DNA from: Lachnoclostridium sp.
GTDB lineage: Bacteria; Bacillota; Clostridia; Lachnospirales; Lachnospiraceae
Assembly (NCBI GenBank): GCA_021770065.1
Contig: JAETRR010000001.1
Coordinates: 124,001 to 188,000, forward strand
Length of the DNA: 64,000 nt
Direction of reading: 5' to 3'
Each line of letters begins with the position of its first letter. The first letter of the stretch is position 1. The position numbers and the translations under genes are program-made. Under the pieces are notes generated by a model, which did not search any database, was not told where the DNA came from, and saw nothing but the letters and a program-made list of their open reading frames with translations. This document shows, in pieces, positions 54,044 to 62,779 of this stretch.

Positions 54044-54155
54044 ATAAAGCGGCAGGCTTTTCTGATATCCAACGTACGGCTGTAATAAGGAGTAACCCGC
54101 ATAACGGGGAGATTCCTTATTGCTGACAAGATACAGAAAAGCCTGCTCCCTTATT
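54044..54155. repeat. Inverted-repeat element B (relative of element A)
   Basis: It lies between convergent genes. The left arm reads GGAATAAAGCGGCAGGCTTT and TCTGATATCCAACGTACGGC; the right arm is its imperfect complement (GATACAGAAAAGCCTGC then CCTTATTTC). Inner CCTTATT/AATAAGG arms flank a small CCCG/CGGGG stem. It shares the GCAGGCTTTTC-ATATCCA-GTACGGCTGT core with element A. Confidence 0.78.
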
Positions 54156-54184
54156 TCTCTTTCTATCCCCTTTATAACAGCACC

Positions 54185-54670
54185 TTAAACTTCCAGCTGA
54201 ATCTTCCTGCCTGTAGCATGATACTCTACCAGTTCCACACCCGCCGCCCGGAACATCCGCTTAGAAGCCAGTACCGATGCTGTGCCCGCATACTTATCGC
54301 TGCCGTAGACCACCGTCCTGATTCCCGCCTGGATGATTGCCTTGGCACATTCATTGCAGGGAAACAAGGTTACATAAATCTTGGCCCCTTCCAGGCTTCC
54401 TCCCCGGTAATTCAATATGGCATTCAGTTCGCTGTGGGTTACAAAGGGGTATTTTGTCTCATTTTCCTCCCCGGTTCTCTCCCAGGGAAATACATCATCA
54501 TCGCAGCCATTGGGAAAGCCGTTGTAGCCCATGGACAAAATCTTATTATTCTCGCTTACAATGCAGGCTCCAACCTGCGTGCTCGGATCCTTGGAGCGCA
54601 TGCCGGACAGGGCCGCAACTCCCATAAAATACTCATCCCAGCTGATATAGTCGTTCCTTTTTCCTGCCAT
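54185..54670 (-). CDS. dCMP/cytidine deaminase-family protein (ComEB-like)
   Basis: This 161-residue Zn-dependent deaminase probably converts dCMP to dUMP for dTTP supply. Zn ligands and catalytic Glu appear in THSELNAI (His and Glu), and the two Cys in PCNECAKAIIQAG. The GYNGFPNGCDDD segment is typical of dCMP deaminases, including the ComEB type. It is last in the rpiB-upp-deaminase operon. Its leader carries the GGAACTGGAATAGGAG repeat tail. Confidence 0.9.
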   Translation of the reverse strand: MAGKRNDYISWDEYFMGVAALSGMRSKDPSTQVGACIVSENNKILSMGYNGFPNGCDDDVFPWERTGEENETKYPFVTHSELNAILNYRGGSLEGAKIYVTLFPCNECAKAIIQAGIRTVVYGSDKYAGTASVLASKRMFRAAGVELVEYHATGRKIQLEV

Positions 54671-54682
54671 ATCTGATGTCTC

Positions 54683-54699
54683 CTATTCCAGTTCCGCTG
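54683..54699 (-). repeat. Leader-repeat tail ahead of the deaminase gene
   Basis: GCGGAACTGGAATAGGAG on the minus strand is the same motif that ends copies 1 and 2, here without the large hairpin. It contains the ribosome site. Confidence 0.65.
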
Positions 54700-54721
54700 T
54701 CCCTTAATCGGTACACACTCT

Positions 54722-55351
54722 TTACTTTGTTCCGAAAATGCGATCTCCTGCGTCGCCCAGGCCCGGAACAATGTAGCCGTGTTCATTCAGATGATCGTCC
54801 AGGGCTCCCACATAGATGTCCACATCCGGATGAGCCTCCTGCATCCTCTTTACTCCTTCCGGTGCTGCAATGATACACATAAAGCGGATATTCTTTACGC
54901 CCCTATCCTTCAGCATCTGAATGGCCGCAACGGAGGATCCGCCTGTAGCCAGCATGGGATCTACCACAAATACGTCACGCTCACTGCAGTCCGCCGGAAC
55001 CTTGCAGTAATACTCTACCGGTTCCAGAGTCTCTTCATTCCGGTACAAACCAATATGTCCGACTTTTGCGGACGGAATCATGGCGAGCATTCCCTCCACC
55101 ATGCCGAGGCCCGCTCTCAAAATAGGAATCACAGCCATTTTCTTGCCTGACAATTCTTTTACAGTTGTTTTACAGATAGGCGTCTCAATCTCTACATCTT
55201 TCAGCTTTAAATCCTTCGTTGCCTCATAGGTAATAAGACTTGCAATCTCACTAATCATGGCCCGGAAGTCTCTGGATCCCGTCTCCACCCGGCGGATCAC
55301 ACCGATCTTGTGCTGAATTAACGGATGTGTCATTACCACTACCTTCGACAT
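54722..55351 (-). CDS. upp: Uracil phosphoribosyltransferase
   Basis: This 209-residue salvage enzyme makes UMP from uracil and PRPP. It shows [26 protein letters not shown], and the PRPP loop [18 protein letters not shown], ending [13 protein letters not shown]. Length equals the B. subtilis enzyme. It is in an operon with rpiB and the deaminase; GGGGG serves as ribosome site. Confidence 0.98.
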   Translation of the reverse strand: MSKVVVMTHPLIQHKIGVIRRVETGSRDFRAMISEIASLITYEATKDLKLKDVEIETPICKTTVKELSGKKMAVIPILRAGLGMVEGMLAMIPSAKVGHIGLYRNEETLEPVEYYCKVPADCSERDVFVVDPMLATGGSSVAAIQMLKDRGVKNIRFMCIIAAPEGVKRMQEAHPDVDIYVGALDDHLNEHGYIVPGLGDAGDRIFGTK

Positions 55352-55369
55352 CTTCTTTTGTCCCCCTGT

Positions 55370-55801
55370 TTATTCTTTATCAATCGCTTTTACTCTGTTT
55401 ACATGCCTCTCTGCATTGGAAAATTCCGTATTCAGGAAGGTATCCACAATCTTTACTGCCAGCCCGGGGCCTACTACCCGTCCGCCCATAGCAAGGATAT
55501 TCGCATCGTTATGCTGTCTTGTGGCCTCTGCGCTGAAACAGTCGCTGCAGAGGGCCGCACGGATTCCCTTAAAACGGTTAGCCGTAATGGAGATTCCGAT
55601 TCCCGTTCCGCAGATCAGAATGCCTTTTTCACATTCTCCCGACAGGATCGCCTTTGCCACTTTCTTTGCATAGATCGGATAATCCACAGCATCCGTACTG
55701 TCGCATCCAAAGTTCTTATATTCCAGCCCCTCCCCGTCCAGGTAAGCGATTACCTCCTGCATCAATTCATATCCGCCGTGATCACATCCAAGTGCTATCA
55801 T
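55370..55801 (-). CDS. rpiB: Ribose-5-phosphate isomerase B
   Basis: This 143-residue isomerase interconverts ribose-5-phosphate and ribulose-5-phosphate. It shows IALGCDHGGYELMQEVI, YPIYAKKVAKAI, ILICGTGIGISITANRFKGI with the catalytic Cys, and RQHNDANILAMGGRVVG. It is first gene in the operon with upp. Confidence 0.97.
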   Translation of the reverse strand: MIALGCDHGGYELMQEVIAYLDGEGLEYKNFGCDSTDAVDYPIYAKKVAKAILSGECEKGILICGTGIGISITANRFKGIRAALCSDCFSAEATRQHNDANILAMGGRVVGPGLAVKIVDTFLNTEFSNAERHVNRVKAIDKE

Positions 55802-55836
55802 TGTTCTGCTACCTCCATGCTTATTTGTTTTTCTAA

Positions 55837-55864
55837 ATTATATCATTTTTTTATGGAATAGCAA
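55837..55864 (-). promoter_or_regulatory. Promoter of the rpiB-upp-deaminase operon
   Basis: TTGCTA (55859-55864), 16-bp spacer, TATAAT (55837-55842) on the minus strand, touching the end of the upstream hydratase gene. Confidence 0.7.
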
Positions 55865-55867
55865 ATG

Positions 55868-58153
55868 CTATCCTCTGTAATAATTAATCAGACAGCCTTT
55901 GAGAATAATCTCACGCTCATCATCCGTCATGGCTCCCAGACGGAGAGTCACCTCTCTTTCCTGCTCTCCATTCACATAAGCCTTCACTTCGCTCTGATTT
56001 TCCTCGACAGCCTTATGAATCTCCGGAATAAAGAGGAAGTCTCCCTTGGCAAACGGCAGATCGCCCTCGTCAATCAGGAAGGGAAGCATCCCCCAGTTAA
56101 TGAGGTTGGAGCGGTAACGCTTGGTGGCATAGGAATTGGCAATATTGGCCCAGCCGCCCAGCACCTTCTGGCAGGAGGCCGCCTGCTCTCTGGCGGAACC
56201 GTCTCCCGGCTTCACTGCAAATATGGTGCTTCCCACGCCCAGGCTGGTATTATCCACACCCGGATACCACGAATTCAGAGCCCGGAAGATCTCTTCCAGT
56301 TCCGGAACCGCCTCCTCCGGACGCTCACCGGCCTCAATCGCCTTCTGTGCCGCCTGGATCTCTTTGGCCTTTCCTACATAAGCCGGATCTTTCCTGGAAA
56401 GAGTAAACTCCGCAAGCCCGAGCGGATTGGAACGATAGGAAGAGGTTTCGCCGGAAGGAATCAGCTCATCCGTCGTCGTAACCGGATCATGAATCTCGGA
56501 AACCACCTTCAGAATCATGTGCTCCGGCAAAGCAGGCATTGCCGGCCAGTCTTTGATATTGGGGCCAAACTTAATCTCCACATCCGGGTCTGCCGCACCC
56601 TTACTGTCAAATACGCGGTTCTCATAGATCTTACTGTCAAAGAAATACCGTGGATTGGTATACTTCACATCCACCTCCGTAGCCGCAGTCAGATATCCCT
56701 TATTAGCCGCCGTAGCCGCAATGGAACGGGCATCCATCAGCGCCACAGACGCAATCTGGCCGCTCTGGAGCTTGGAGCCTTCCCGGTTGGGGAAGTTCCT
56801 CGTGGAATGGCGGATACTGAATCCGTTGTTGGAAGGCGTATCACCGGCGCCAAAGCAGGGGCCGCAGAAAGCCGTCTTCATAACCGCACCTGTTTCCATC
56901 AGCGCCGCTGCCGCACCGTTTTTCACCAGTTCCATATATACAGGCATACTTGCCGGATACACGCTTAAGGTAAATTCATCCGGTCCGATGCTTGCTCCCC
57001 TTAAAATATCTGCCGCCGCACAGATATTTTCAAAACCGCCGCCCGCACAGCCGGCAATGATTCCCTGGTCTACATACAGCTTTCCGCCGCGGATCTTATC
57101 TGTCAGACAAAAATCCACCGCATCTCCCAGGCTCACCAGGGCTTTTTTCTCCACATCGCGCAGGATATCACCCGGATTTTCCTTTACTTCCTCAATGGTA
57201 TACGTATTGCTCGGATGGAAGGGCATGGCAATCATAGGCCTGACTGCACTCAGATCCACATAAATCATTCCGTCGTAATAGGCGGCCGCACCCGGGTTCA
57301 GCTCCCGATAGTCCTCACTTCTTCCATGAATCTCATAGAATTCCTTAATCACATCATCCGTTTTCCAGATGGAGGACAGGCAGGTAGTCTCTGTGGTCAT
57401 TACATCAATACCGATCCGGAAATCCGCACTCAGATTCTCCACACCGTCACCGATGAATTCCATAACCTTATTGTTTACATAGCCTTTTTCAAATACGGCT
57501 CCGATGATCGCCAGTGCCACATCCTGCGGGCCTACTCCCTTCTCGGGTTCTCCGGTAAGATAGACGCCTACAATTCCCGGCATGGGAATGTCATAGGTTT
57601 TATTAAGAAGCTGCTTTACAAGCTCCGGGCCTCCCTCTCCCATCGCCATAGTGCCTAAGGCTCCGTAACGGGTATGGCTGTCCGAGCCGAGAATCATTTT
57701 CCCGCCTGCCGCAAGCATCTCACGGGCATACTGATGAATTACCGCCTGGTGAGGAGGCACATAGACGCCGCCGTACTTCTTGGCACAGGTCAGCCCGTAC
57801 ATGTGATCGTCCTCGTTGATGGTTCCTCCCACGGCGCAGAGGCTGTTGTGGCAGTTGGTCAGTACATAGGGAATGGGAAAACGCTCCAGCCCCGATGCCC
57901 GGGCCGTCTGAATGATGCCCACAAAGGTGATATCGTGGGAGGTAAGCTTGTCAAACTTAATCTCCAGTTTTTCCATATTGCCGGATGTATTGTGTGTCTC
58001 CAGAATTCCATAAGCAATGGTCTGCTTCCTGGCTTCCTCCTTGGAGGGCGCTTTTCCAAGCCTGCTTTCGAGAACACTCACCGCGTCCCTGCTGTCCGGA
58101 ATAATCTCTGTTCCGTTCAGCACATAGGCTCCGCCTTCAAATAATTGAATCAT
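55868..58153 (-). CDS. Aconitase-superfamily hydratase (YbhJ-like)
   Basis: This 761-residue member of the aconitase fold has candidate Fe-S cluster cysteines in GCAGGGFEN and CGPCFGAGD, plus [13 protein letters not shown] near residue 100. It also has [18 protein letters not shown], and a swivel domain near the C-terminus ([20 protein letters not shown]). It resembles the E. coli YbhJ-type putative hydratase rather than citrate-cycle aconitase A or B. No other citrate-cycle gene is nearby. Leader repeat copy 3 precedes it, and AGGAGG lies 11 nt before the ATG. Substrate unknown. Confidence 0.83.
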   Translation of the reverse strand: MIQLFEGGAYVLNGTEIIPDSRDAVSVLESRLGKAPSKEEARKQTIAYGILETHNTSGNMEKLEIKFDKLTSHDITFVGIIQTARASGLERFPIPYVLTNCHNSLCAVGGTINEDDHMYGLTCAKKYGGVYVPPHQAVIHQYAREMLAAGGKMILGSDSHTRYGALGTMAMGEGGPELVKQLLNKTYDIPMPGIVGVYLTGEPEKGVGPQDVALAIIGAVFEKGYVNNKVMEFIGDGVENLSADFRIGIDVMTTETTCLSSIWKTDDVIKEFYEIHGRSEDYRELNPGAAAYYDGMIYVDLSAVRPMIAMPFHPSNTYTIEEVKENPGDILRDVEKKALVSLGDAVDFCLTDKIRGGKLYVDQGIIAGCAGGGFENICAAADILRGASIGPDEFTLSVYPASMPVYMELVKNGAAAALMETGAVMKTAFCGPCFGAGDTPSNNGFSIRHSTRNFPNREGSKLQSGQIASVALMDARSIAATAANKGYLTAATEVDVKYTNPRYFFDSKIYENRVFDSKGAADPDVEIKFGPNIKDWPAMPALPEHMILKVVSEIHDPVTTTDELIPSGETSSYRSNPLGLAEFTLSRKDPAYVGKAKEIQAAQKAIEAGERPEEAVPELEEIFRALNSWYPGVDNTSLGVGSTIFAVKPGDGSAREQAASCQKVLGGWANIANSYATKRYRSNLINWGMLPFLIDEGDLPFAKGDFLFIPEIHKAVEENQSEVKAYVNGEQEREVTLRLGAMTDDEREIILKGCLINYYRG

Positions 58154-58164
58154 ATTTTTTGTTC

Positions 58165-58270
58165 CTCCTATTCTAAGTCGCTGCGCGACAGCACTAAAGG
58201 GTAAAGTCGTTTCGACACACAGGATTTGAGATTTGTTAGCTGGACTATTCCAGTTCCGTAATATCCTGTA
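58165..58270 (-). repeat. Modular leader repeat, copy 3
   Basis: On the minus strand: GATATTACGGAACTGGAATAG, then TAGTCCAGCTAACAAA, GTGTGTCGAAACGACTTTACC and TGTCGCGCAGCGACT, ending AATAGGAGG before the hydratase gene. The modules are the same as in copies 1 and 4 but in a different order. Confidence 0.8.
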
Positions 58271-58354
58271 TCTGTCAAATTGCCGGTCAAGGGCAGTACG
58301 CCTTGTCCGGCAACACTAAATTTATTATAAATAGCACTGGCAGGGATTGCAAGT

Positions 58355-61018
58355 TTATTCTGTGAGAATTTCCTCCTGTGTCGGGCTTTTGGCACTCTCC
58401 TTTACAGAATTCTCCTTTACCTCCTCTGTCCTGGGTGCCTCCGGGAAAATAATTGTAACTTTGAACAAATCCCCGTCCAGATAAATGTCAAAGCTGCCCT
58501 TCTGCAATTCCGTCAAGGTCTTGGTGATGGACAGCCCAAGGCCGCTGCCCTCAGTACTTCTGGCCACGTCTCCCCGGATAAAGCGTTCCGTCAGCTCTCC
58601 CGCGTCAATGTTCAAAGGCTGCTCCGAGATATTCTTGATATGGAACCGCACCATATGTCCCACCACCGTCAGTTCCACATAAACTCTTGTTCTCGGCATG
58701 GCATACTTCGCCACATTTCCGTACAGGTTCTCTATAATCCTCCAGAGCCTCCGCCCGTCGGCTTCAATAATCACCGGTTCCCTGGGCATGTTGACCACAA
58801 GCTGCAGCTCCCGCTCCTCGAACTTCTCGCTGAATTCTCCGTTGGTCTGGTTAATAAGCTCCTGGAAGTTAATCCTTACAAGCTCCAGCTTCACATTCCC
58901 GGAACTTATCTTGGATGCTTCTACCAGATCATCCGTCAGATGCTTCAATCTCTGCGATTTATCCTCCAGAATGGCAATGTAATTCCTTGCCCTCTCATTC
59001 TGAATATCCTCACGTTTCAGCAGATCCACATAGTTGATAATGGAGGTCAGAGGCGTCTTAATATCATGGGATACATTGGTAATCAGATCCGTTTTCAGGC
59101 GCTCATCCTTTACGCTCTGTTCTACCGCCGTAGAAAGCCCCTCTCCGATGCGGTTTACAGCTTCCGCCATAAGCAGGCTGTCTCCGGACAGCTTTTCCGT
59201 GGGAATCTGATAATCCAAATCTCCCTCCGAGATCTTCCTGATTCCGTCTAATACCTGCTTGCGCTGCCTTGCCTGCCACAGAAGAAGCACGCCTGCTGCA
59301 GAATCAGAAACCACTGCCAGCAGGAATCCCGTACCCTCAAAGAACAAAAACACCATATTTACCAGCAGAAACAGACCATAGGAAAGCATCACCTTTGTAG
59401 TCACCTTCCAGTTTTCCACTACCCTGTAGCAGCTCTTTAATATGACATAAAGCATACTGTTATTCCAGAGAGTTCTGGTCTTAATCCGCTTCACCAGACT
59501 TAAATAGCCACAGAGGAAAAGGAAATTCAGCAGAAAAGTAAATGTCCCTCCAAAAACTCCGGCCTCTCCAATCCCGTTTACCCGGTTATACATAAGAGCG
59601 CCTGTCAGGAGTATCAGCCATGCCGGTATCACCAGCAGCAGCACGGCCCCTTCCGTCCGAATCCGGTCAAATCTGGTAAGTGTAATACTCCTGTCCTCCT
59701 CGTCCGTCCCGCGCCCCGCAGCCAGAGTCAGGTAAACCAGGGTCAGAAGATACAGAATACCGCCCAGAATCACCCCGTAAACGGACATTTTGCTGATAGG
59801 CCGTATTTCCTCATACTGCTGCTTATATATCTGGAGATTATCACTTGCCACATAGCTCGGGTCAATGGCAACAGCCAGGATATAATTTCCCTCCACAGAC
59901 ATGGGAAATTTCTTCAGATAGCTGCTGATTTCACTTATGGAAACCGGCATATGGCTGGATTCAAAGCTCATGTCCGCGCTGTCAAAAATCAGATAGTCCC
60001 CATGGCTCCGGATATAGTCTAAGAGACCGTTCCGATCCGTAAGCTCTGTTTTTCCAAAGCTCTTAATATTTGTTATAGTTTTTTTCTCATAGTCCTCCTT
60101 CGTCACCCGGGTCACATTTTCCGGCAGCACCAGATAGCGCATATTGGTCATACTGGGGCTGAAAAGCTCAAGATTTTCCTTATAGGAATAATAATCGTTG
60201 TAAATATTATTCAGAACATCTTCCAGGGCCATGTAAACATCCTGAAGTTCCTGGGTAGACAGCCGCTGTGCCTCCGCATAGGAAATAATATCGCTGTACT
60301 CCGCAGGAGCATAGCGCTCCTCAACCGCCTGGATTTCCTCCACATTCTGAATCACGGCCTGGCCGAAGAGGCCTTCTCCAAACAGATCCGGCCCTGCCGT
60401 CTCACTGTCCGGAGTAAAAATTTCTTCTGCTTCTGTGCCCTCCCCCAAAGCATCCCCCGCTTCATCAGAATCCTCTGTCATAGACTCCTCGATAAAAGAC
60501 ATGGCTGCGTCATAGGAAATGGAAACAGAGGCCACTGCCGTCCCGTCATCATAGATCGCCTGTTCCGTATAGTCTTTGGAGCTCTTGGAGATGTAGCCTA
60601 TCCTTCCGTCATCATAGGTAATCTTCAGAAGAGTATTGTACTCACAGCCGTCCAGGGACCAGTTCAGCAGATCCGTCAGCTTGTAACACAATCCGCCGTC
60701 CTCAGACTTTGTATGAAGAATCTGATTTTCCTCCGCATATTCCTGGATATTCAATACAAGAGAGGCATCATACACACCGTTCTTCTCAAACCGGCTCTCC
60801 CGGCTGGCTGCACGGATGCATCGGAAAATCTGTTCCCGGGCTTCCCTCTGAAAATAGGCTGTGTTCTCAAAAACATCATCCTCCCGAAACAGGCTGAACC
60901 CGTTGTTTCCCACAGAAACCATGCATACGGCAATGGACAGTACCAGTACCACCGCACAGACTTGATTTAGTATAAGGGCAAGGGCCTTCCAGCCCCTTGA
61001 ATATTCCCATCGTTTCAT
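58355..61018 (-). CDS. Large multi-pass sensor histidine kinase
   Basis: This 887-residue kinase has an N-terminal helix (about 10-35), a large extracytoplasmic sensing region (about 36-415) with an acidic low-complexity stretch, then about six membrane helices (420-600). HAMP-like sequence and HisKA with the phospho-His in ITNVSHDIKTPLTS follow. The HATPase domain has IIENLYGNVAKYA and G2 GSGLGLSITK, but the usual DxGxG (G1) motif is replaced by IKNISEQPLN. It follows the response-regulator gene by two bases. Confidence 0.9.
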   Translation of the reverse strand: MKRWEYSRGWKALALILNQVCAVVLVLSIAVCMVSVGNNGFSLFREDDVFENTAYFQREAREQIFRCIRAASRESRFEKNGVYDASLVLNIQEYAEENQILHTKSEDGGLCYKLTDLLNWSLDGCEYNTLLKITYDDGRIGYISKSSKDYTEQAIYDDGTAVASVSISYDAAMSFIEESMTEDSDEAGDALGEGTEAEEIFTPDSETAGPDLFGEGLFGQAVIQNVEEIQAVEERYAPAEYSDIISYAEAQRLSTQELQDVYMALEDVLNNIYNDYYSYKENLELFSPSMTNMRYLVLPENVTRVTKEDYEKKTITNIKSFGKTELTDRNGLLDYIRSHGDYLIFDSADMSFESSHMPVSISEISSYLKKFPMSVEGNYILAVAIDPSYVASDNLQIYKQQYEEIRPISKMSVYGVILGGILYLLTLVYLTLAAGRGTDEEDRSITLTRFDRIRTEGAVLLLVIPAWLILLTGALMYNRVNGIGEAGVFGGTFTFLLNFLFLCGYLSLVKRIKTRTLWNNSMLYVILKSCYRVVENWKVTTKVMLSYGLFLLVNMVFLFFEGTGFLLAVVSDSAAGVLLLWQARQRKQVLDGIRKISEGDLDYQIPTEKLSGDSLLMAEAVNRIGEGLSTAVEQSVKDERLKTDLITNVSHDIKTPLTSIINYVDLLKREDIQNERARNYIAILEDKSQRLKHLTDDLVEASKISSGNVKLELVRINFQELINQTNGEFSEKFEERELQLVVNMPREPVIIEADGRRLWRIIENLYGNVAKYAMPRTRVYVELTVVGHMVRFHIKNISEQPLNIDAGELTERFIRGDVARSTEGSGLGLSITKTLTELQKGSFDIYLDGDLFKVTIIFPEAPRTEEVKENSVKESAKSPTQEEILTE

Positions 61019-61020
61019 TC

Positions 61021-61719
61021 CTACAGCTTCTCCACTTTATATCCGATTCCCCACACCACCTTCAGATAGCGCGGTTCCTTCGCGTTGATCTCGATCTTCT
61101 CCCGGATATGACGGATATGCACTGCCACCGTATTGTCCGCCCCGATGGCATCCTCATTCCAGATGCTCTCATAAATCTGATTGATGGAAAATACCTTTCC
61201 CTGGTTTTTCACCAGAAGAAGCAGAATATTGTACTCAATCGGCGTGAGCTTTACCGGCTCTCCGTCCACGGTAACTTCCTTCAGATCATCGTTCATCACC
61301 AGGCCGCCGGTCTGATAGACCTTCTGGCTCTCCTCCGCCGCATTTCCCAGTTTTGTATAACGCCGGAGCTGTGATTTCACACGGGCTGTCAGTTCCAGAG
61401 GATTAAAAGGTTTCGTTACGTAATCATCGGCTCCGATATTTAAGCCCAGAATTTTATCCGCATCCTCGGATTTTGCAGACAGAATGATAATAGGAATGCT
61501 GCTTTTCTCCCGTATTTTCAGCGTAGCCCGAAGGCCGTCCAGCTTCGGCATCATAATGTCAATAATGAGAAGCTGAATCTCATGCTTCTCCATCATATTC
61601 ACTGCCTGAAGTCCGTCGTAAGCCTTTAGGATCTGATAGCCCTCCTGGGATAAATAGATCTCTATAGCATCAACAATTTCTTTGTCATCATCACATACTA
61701 AAATGGTATTCGTATTCAT
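61021..61719 (-). CDS. OmpR-family response regulator
   Basis: This 232-residue regulator has a receiver domain with CDDDKEI, the phospho-acceptor Asp in LLIIDIMMPKLDG, IIILSAKSED and YVTKPFNPLE. A C-terminal winged helix (about 133-232) has LTPIEYNILLLLVKNQGKVFS and VVWGIGYKVEK. It is first gene of the pair with the 887-residue kinase. A 14-bp palindrome, AATTCTTAAGAATT (61792-61805), lies upstream and is a possible target. Confidence 0.94.
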   Translation of the reverse strand: MNTNTILVCDDDKEIVDAIEIYLSQEGYQILKAYDGLQAVNMMEKHEIQLLIIDIMMPKLDGLRATLKIREKSSIPIIILSAKSEDADKILGLNIGADDYVTKPFNPLELTARVKSQLRRYTKLGNAAEESQKVYQTGGLVMNDDLKEVTVDGEPVKLTPIEYNILLLLVKNQGKVFSINQIYESIWNEDAIGADNTVAVHIRHIREKIEINAKEPRYLKVVWGIGYKVEKL

Positions 61720-61817
61720 CTTTCATCACCTCTTCTCCCATTTTACTGATTCTTATTGATTATAACAAGGTTTTTTTAATTTTGATGTGGGGAATTCTTA
61801 AGAATTTGTTGCAATTC

Positions 61818-61850
61818 ACAGGGGCTGCCTTATTTTCCGGCAGCCCCTGT
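61818..61850. repeat. GGGGCTGCC hairpin after degV
   Basis: CAGGGGCTGCC and GGCAGCCCCTG pair around TTATTTTCC, nearly identical to the hairpin at 1904-1940. There is no strong T-run; it may be a repeat element that also halts transcription. Confidence 0.6.
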
Positions 61851-61858
61851 AAAACATT

Positions 61859-62743
61859 TTATTTCAGATACTCCGCATACTTCTCTTCACTGGCACTCAG
61901 GAATACGATTCCGATGATACCCGGCCCGGTGTGGGCCCCGATGGCACAGCCTACCTGGGATTCTATGATATTCTTACAGTGATATTTTTCTTCCAGCATA
62001 TCCCTGACCCTGGCACAGGTTTCGGGATCGTTGCCGTGGACAATTCCAATCTCCTGCTTTTCCAAATCTACGCCCCGTTCTCCCACAAGCTCTATACAGC
62101 GCTTCAGGGATTTCATCCGTCCCCTTACTTTCTCAAAGGCTACCAGGGCTCCGTCGTCATTCACCTCAATGATAGGCTTGATATCCAGCACGCCTCCCAC
62201 TACAGCGGAAGTTCTGCTTAAACGGCCGCCCTTATACAGATATTCCAGGGTGTCTACCGTTACGATATGCTCCATATTGTCAAAGAAGTAGCGGGCCGCC
62301 TCCGCAATCAGCTCCCCGGGAGCTCCGTTCCTCTGCATGCGCAGAAGTTTAATGACGCCCAGTCCGAATCCCATGGATGCACATTTCGAATCTACAATTG
62401 TAATTTTGAAATCCGGATATTCTTCCAGAAGCTCTTCACGGGCCAGATTTGCCGCATTGAAGGTTCCGGCAATTCCCGTGGAAAAGCACAGGTAAAGCAC
62501 CTCGTCGCCGGCCTTTGCATAAGGCTCAAAGTTTTCCCGGAACATAAACTGATTGATATGGTAAGTTTTGATCTCCGCGCCCTCTGCCTGAATCCGGTAG
62601 AAATCCTTTGGGAAGATGGTCTTTCCGTCAAAGTAGTCCGTTCCGTTGATTGTGACGGGTGTCGGGATCACATGAAGCTGATATTCATCTATAATCTCTT
62701 TTGGCAAATCTGTTGCCGAGTCCGTAATAATCTTAAAAGCCAT
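61859..62743 (-). CDS. DegV family fatty-acid-binding protein
   Basis: This 294-residue protein begins FKIITDSATDLPKEIIDEYQL, the DegV hallmark. It contains ISTGIAGTFNAA-type lipid head-group loop sequence (here FSTGIAGTFNAA), VVDSKCASMGFGLGV and GPGIIGIVF. Such proteins bind fatty acids and feed them to the FakA kinase; no fakA gene is in view. The leader shares the CTGGAGTAGGAGG tail. Confidence 0.92.
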   Translation of the reverse strand: MAFKIITDSATDLPKEIIDEYQLHVIPTPVTINGTDYFDGKTIFPKDFYRIQAEGAEIKTYHINQFMFRENFEPYAKAGDEVLYLCFSTGIAGTFNAANLAREELLEEYPDFKITIVDSKCASMGFGLGVIKLLRMQRNGAPGELIAEAARYFFDNMEHIVTVDTLEYLYKGGRLSRTSAVVGGVLDIKPIIEVNDDGALVAFEKVRGRMKSLKRCIELVGERGVDLEKQEIGIVHGNDPETCARVRDMLEEKYHCKNIIESQVGCAIGAHTGPGIIGIVFLSASEEKYAEYLK

Positions 62744-62756
62744 CTCTCTATAACTC

Positions 62757-62776
62757 CTCCTACTCCAGTTTTGTAA
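62757..62776 (-). repeat. Leader-repeat tail ahead of degV
   Basis: GCATTACAAAACTGGAGTAG followed by GAGG on the minus strand is a diverged version of the GGAACTGGAATAGGAGG tail. It again overlaps the ribosome site and lies just after the NAD synthetase stop codon. Confidence 0.5.
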
Positions 62777-62779
62777 TGC

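Noticed and set aside
55865..56968. A 367-codon plus-strand ORF antisense to the hydratase gene
   Set aside because: No ribosome site or recognisable domain; the minus-strand aconitase-family motifs explain the region.
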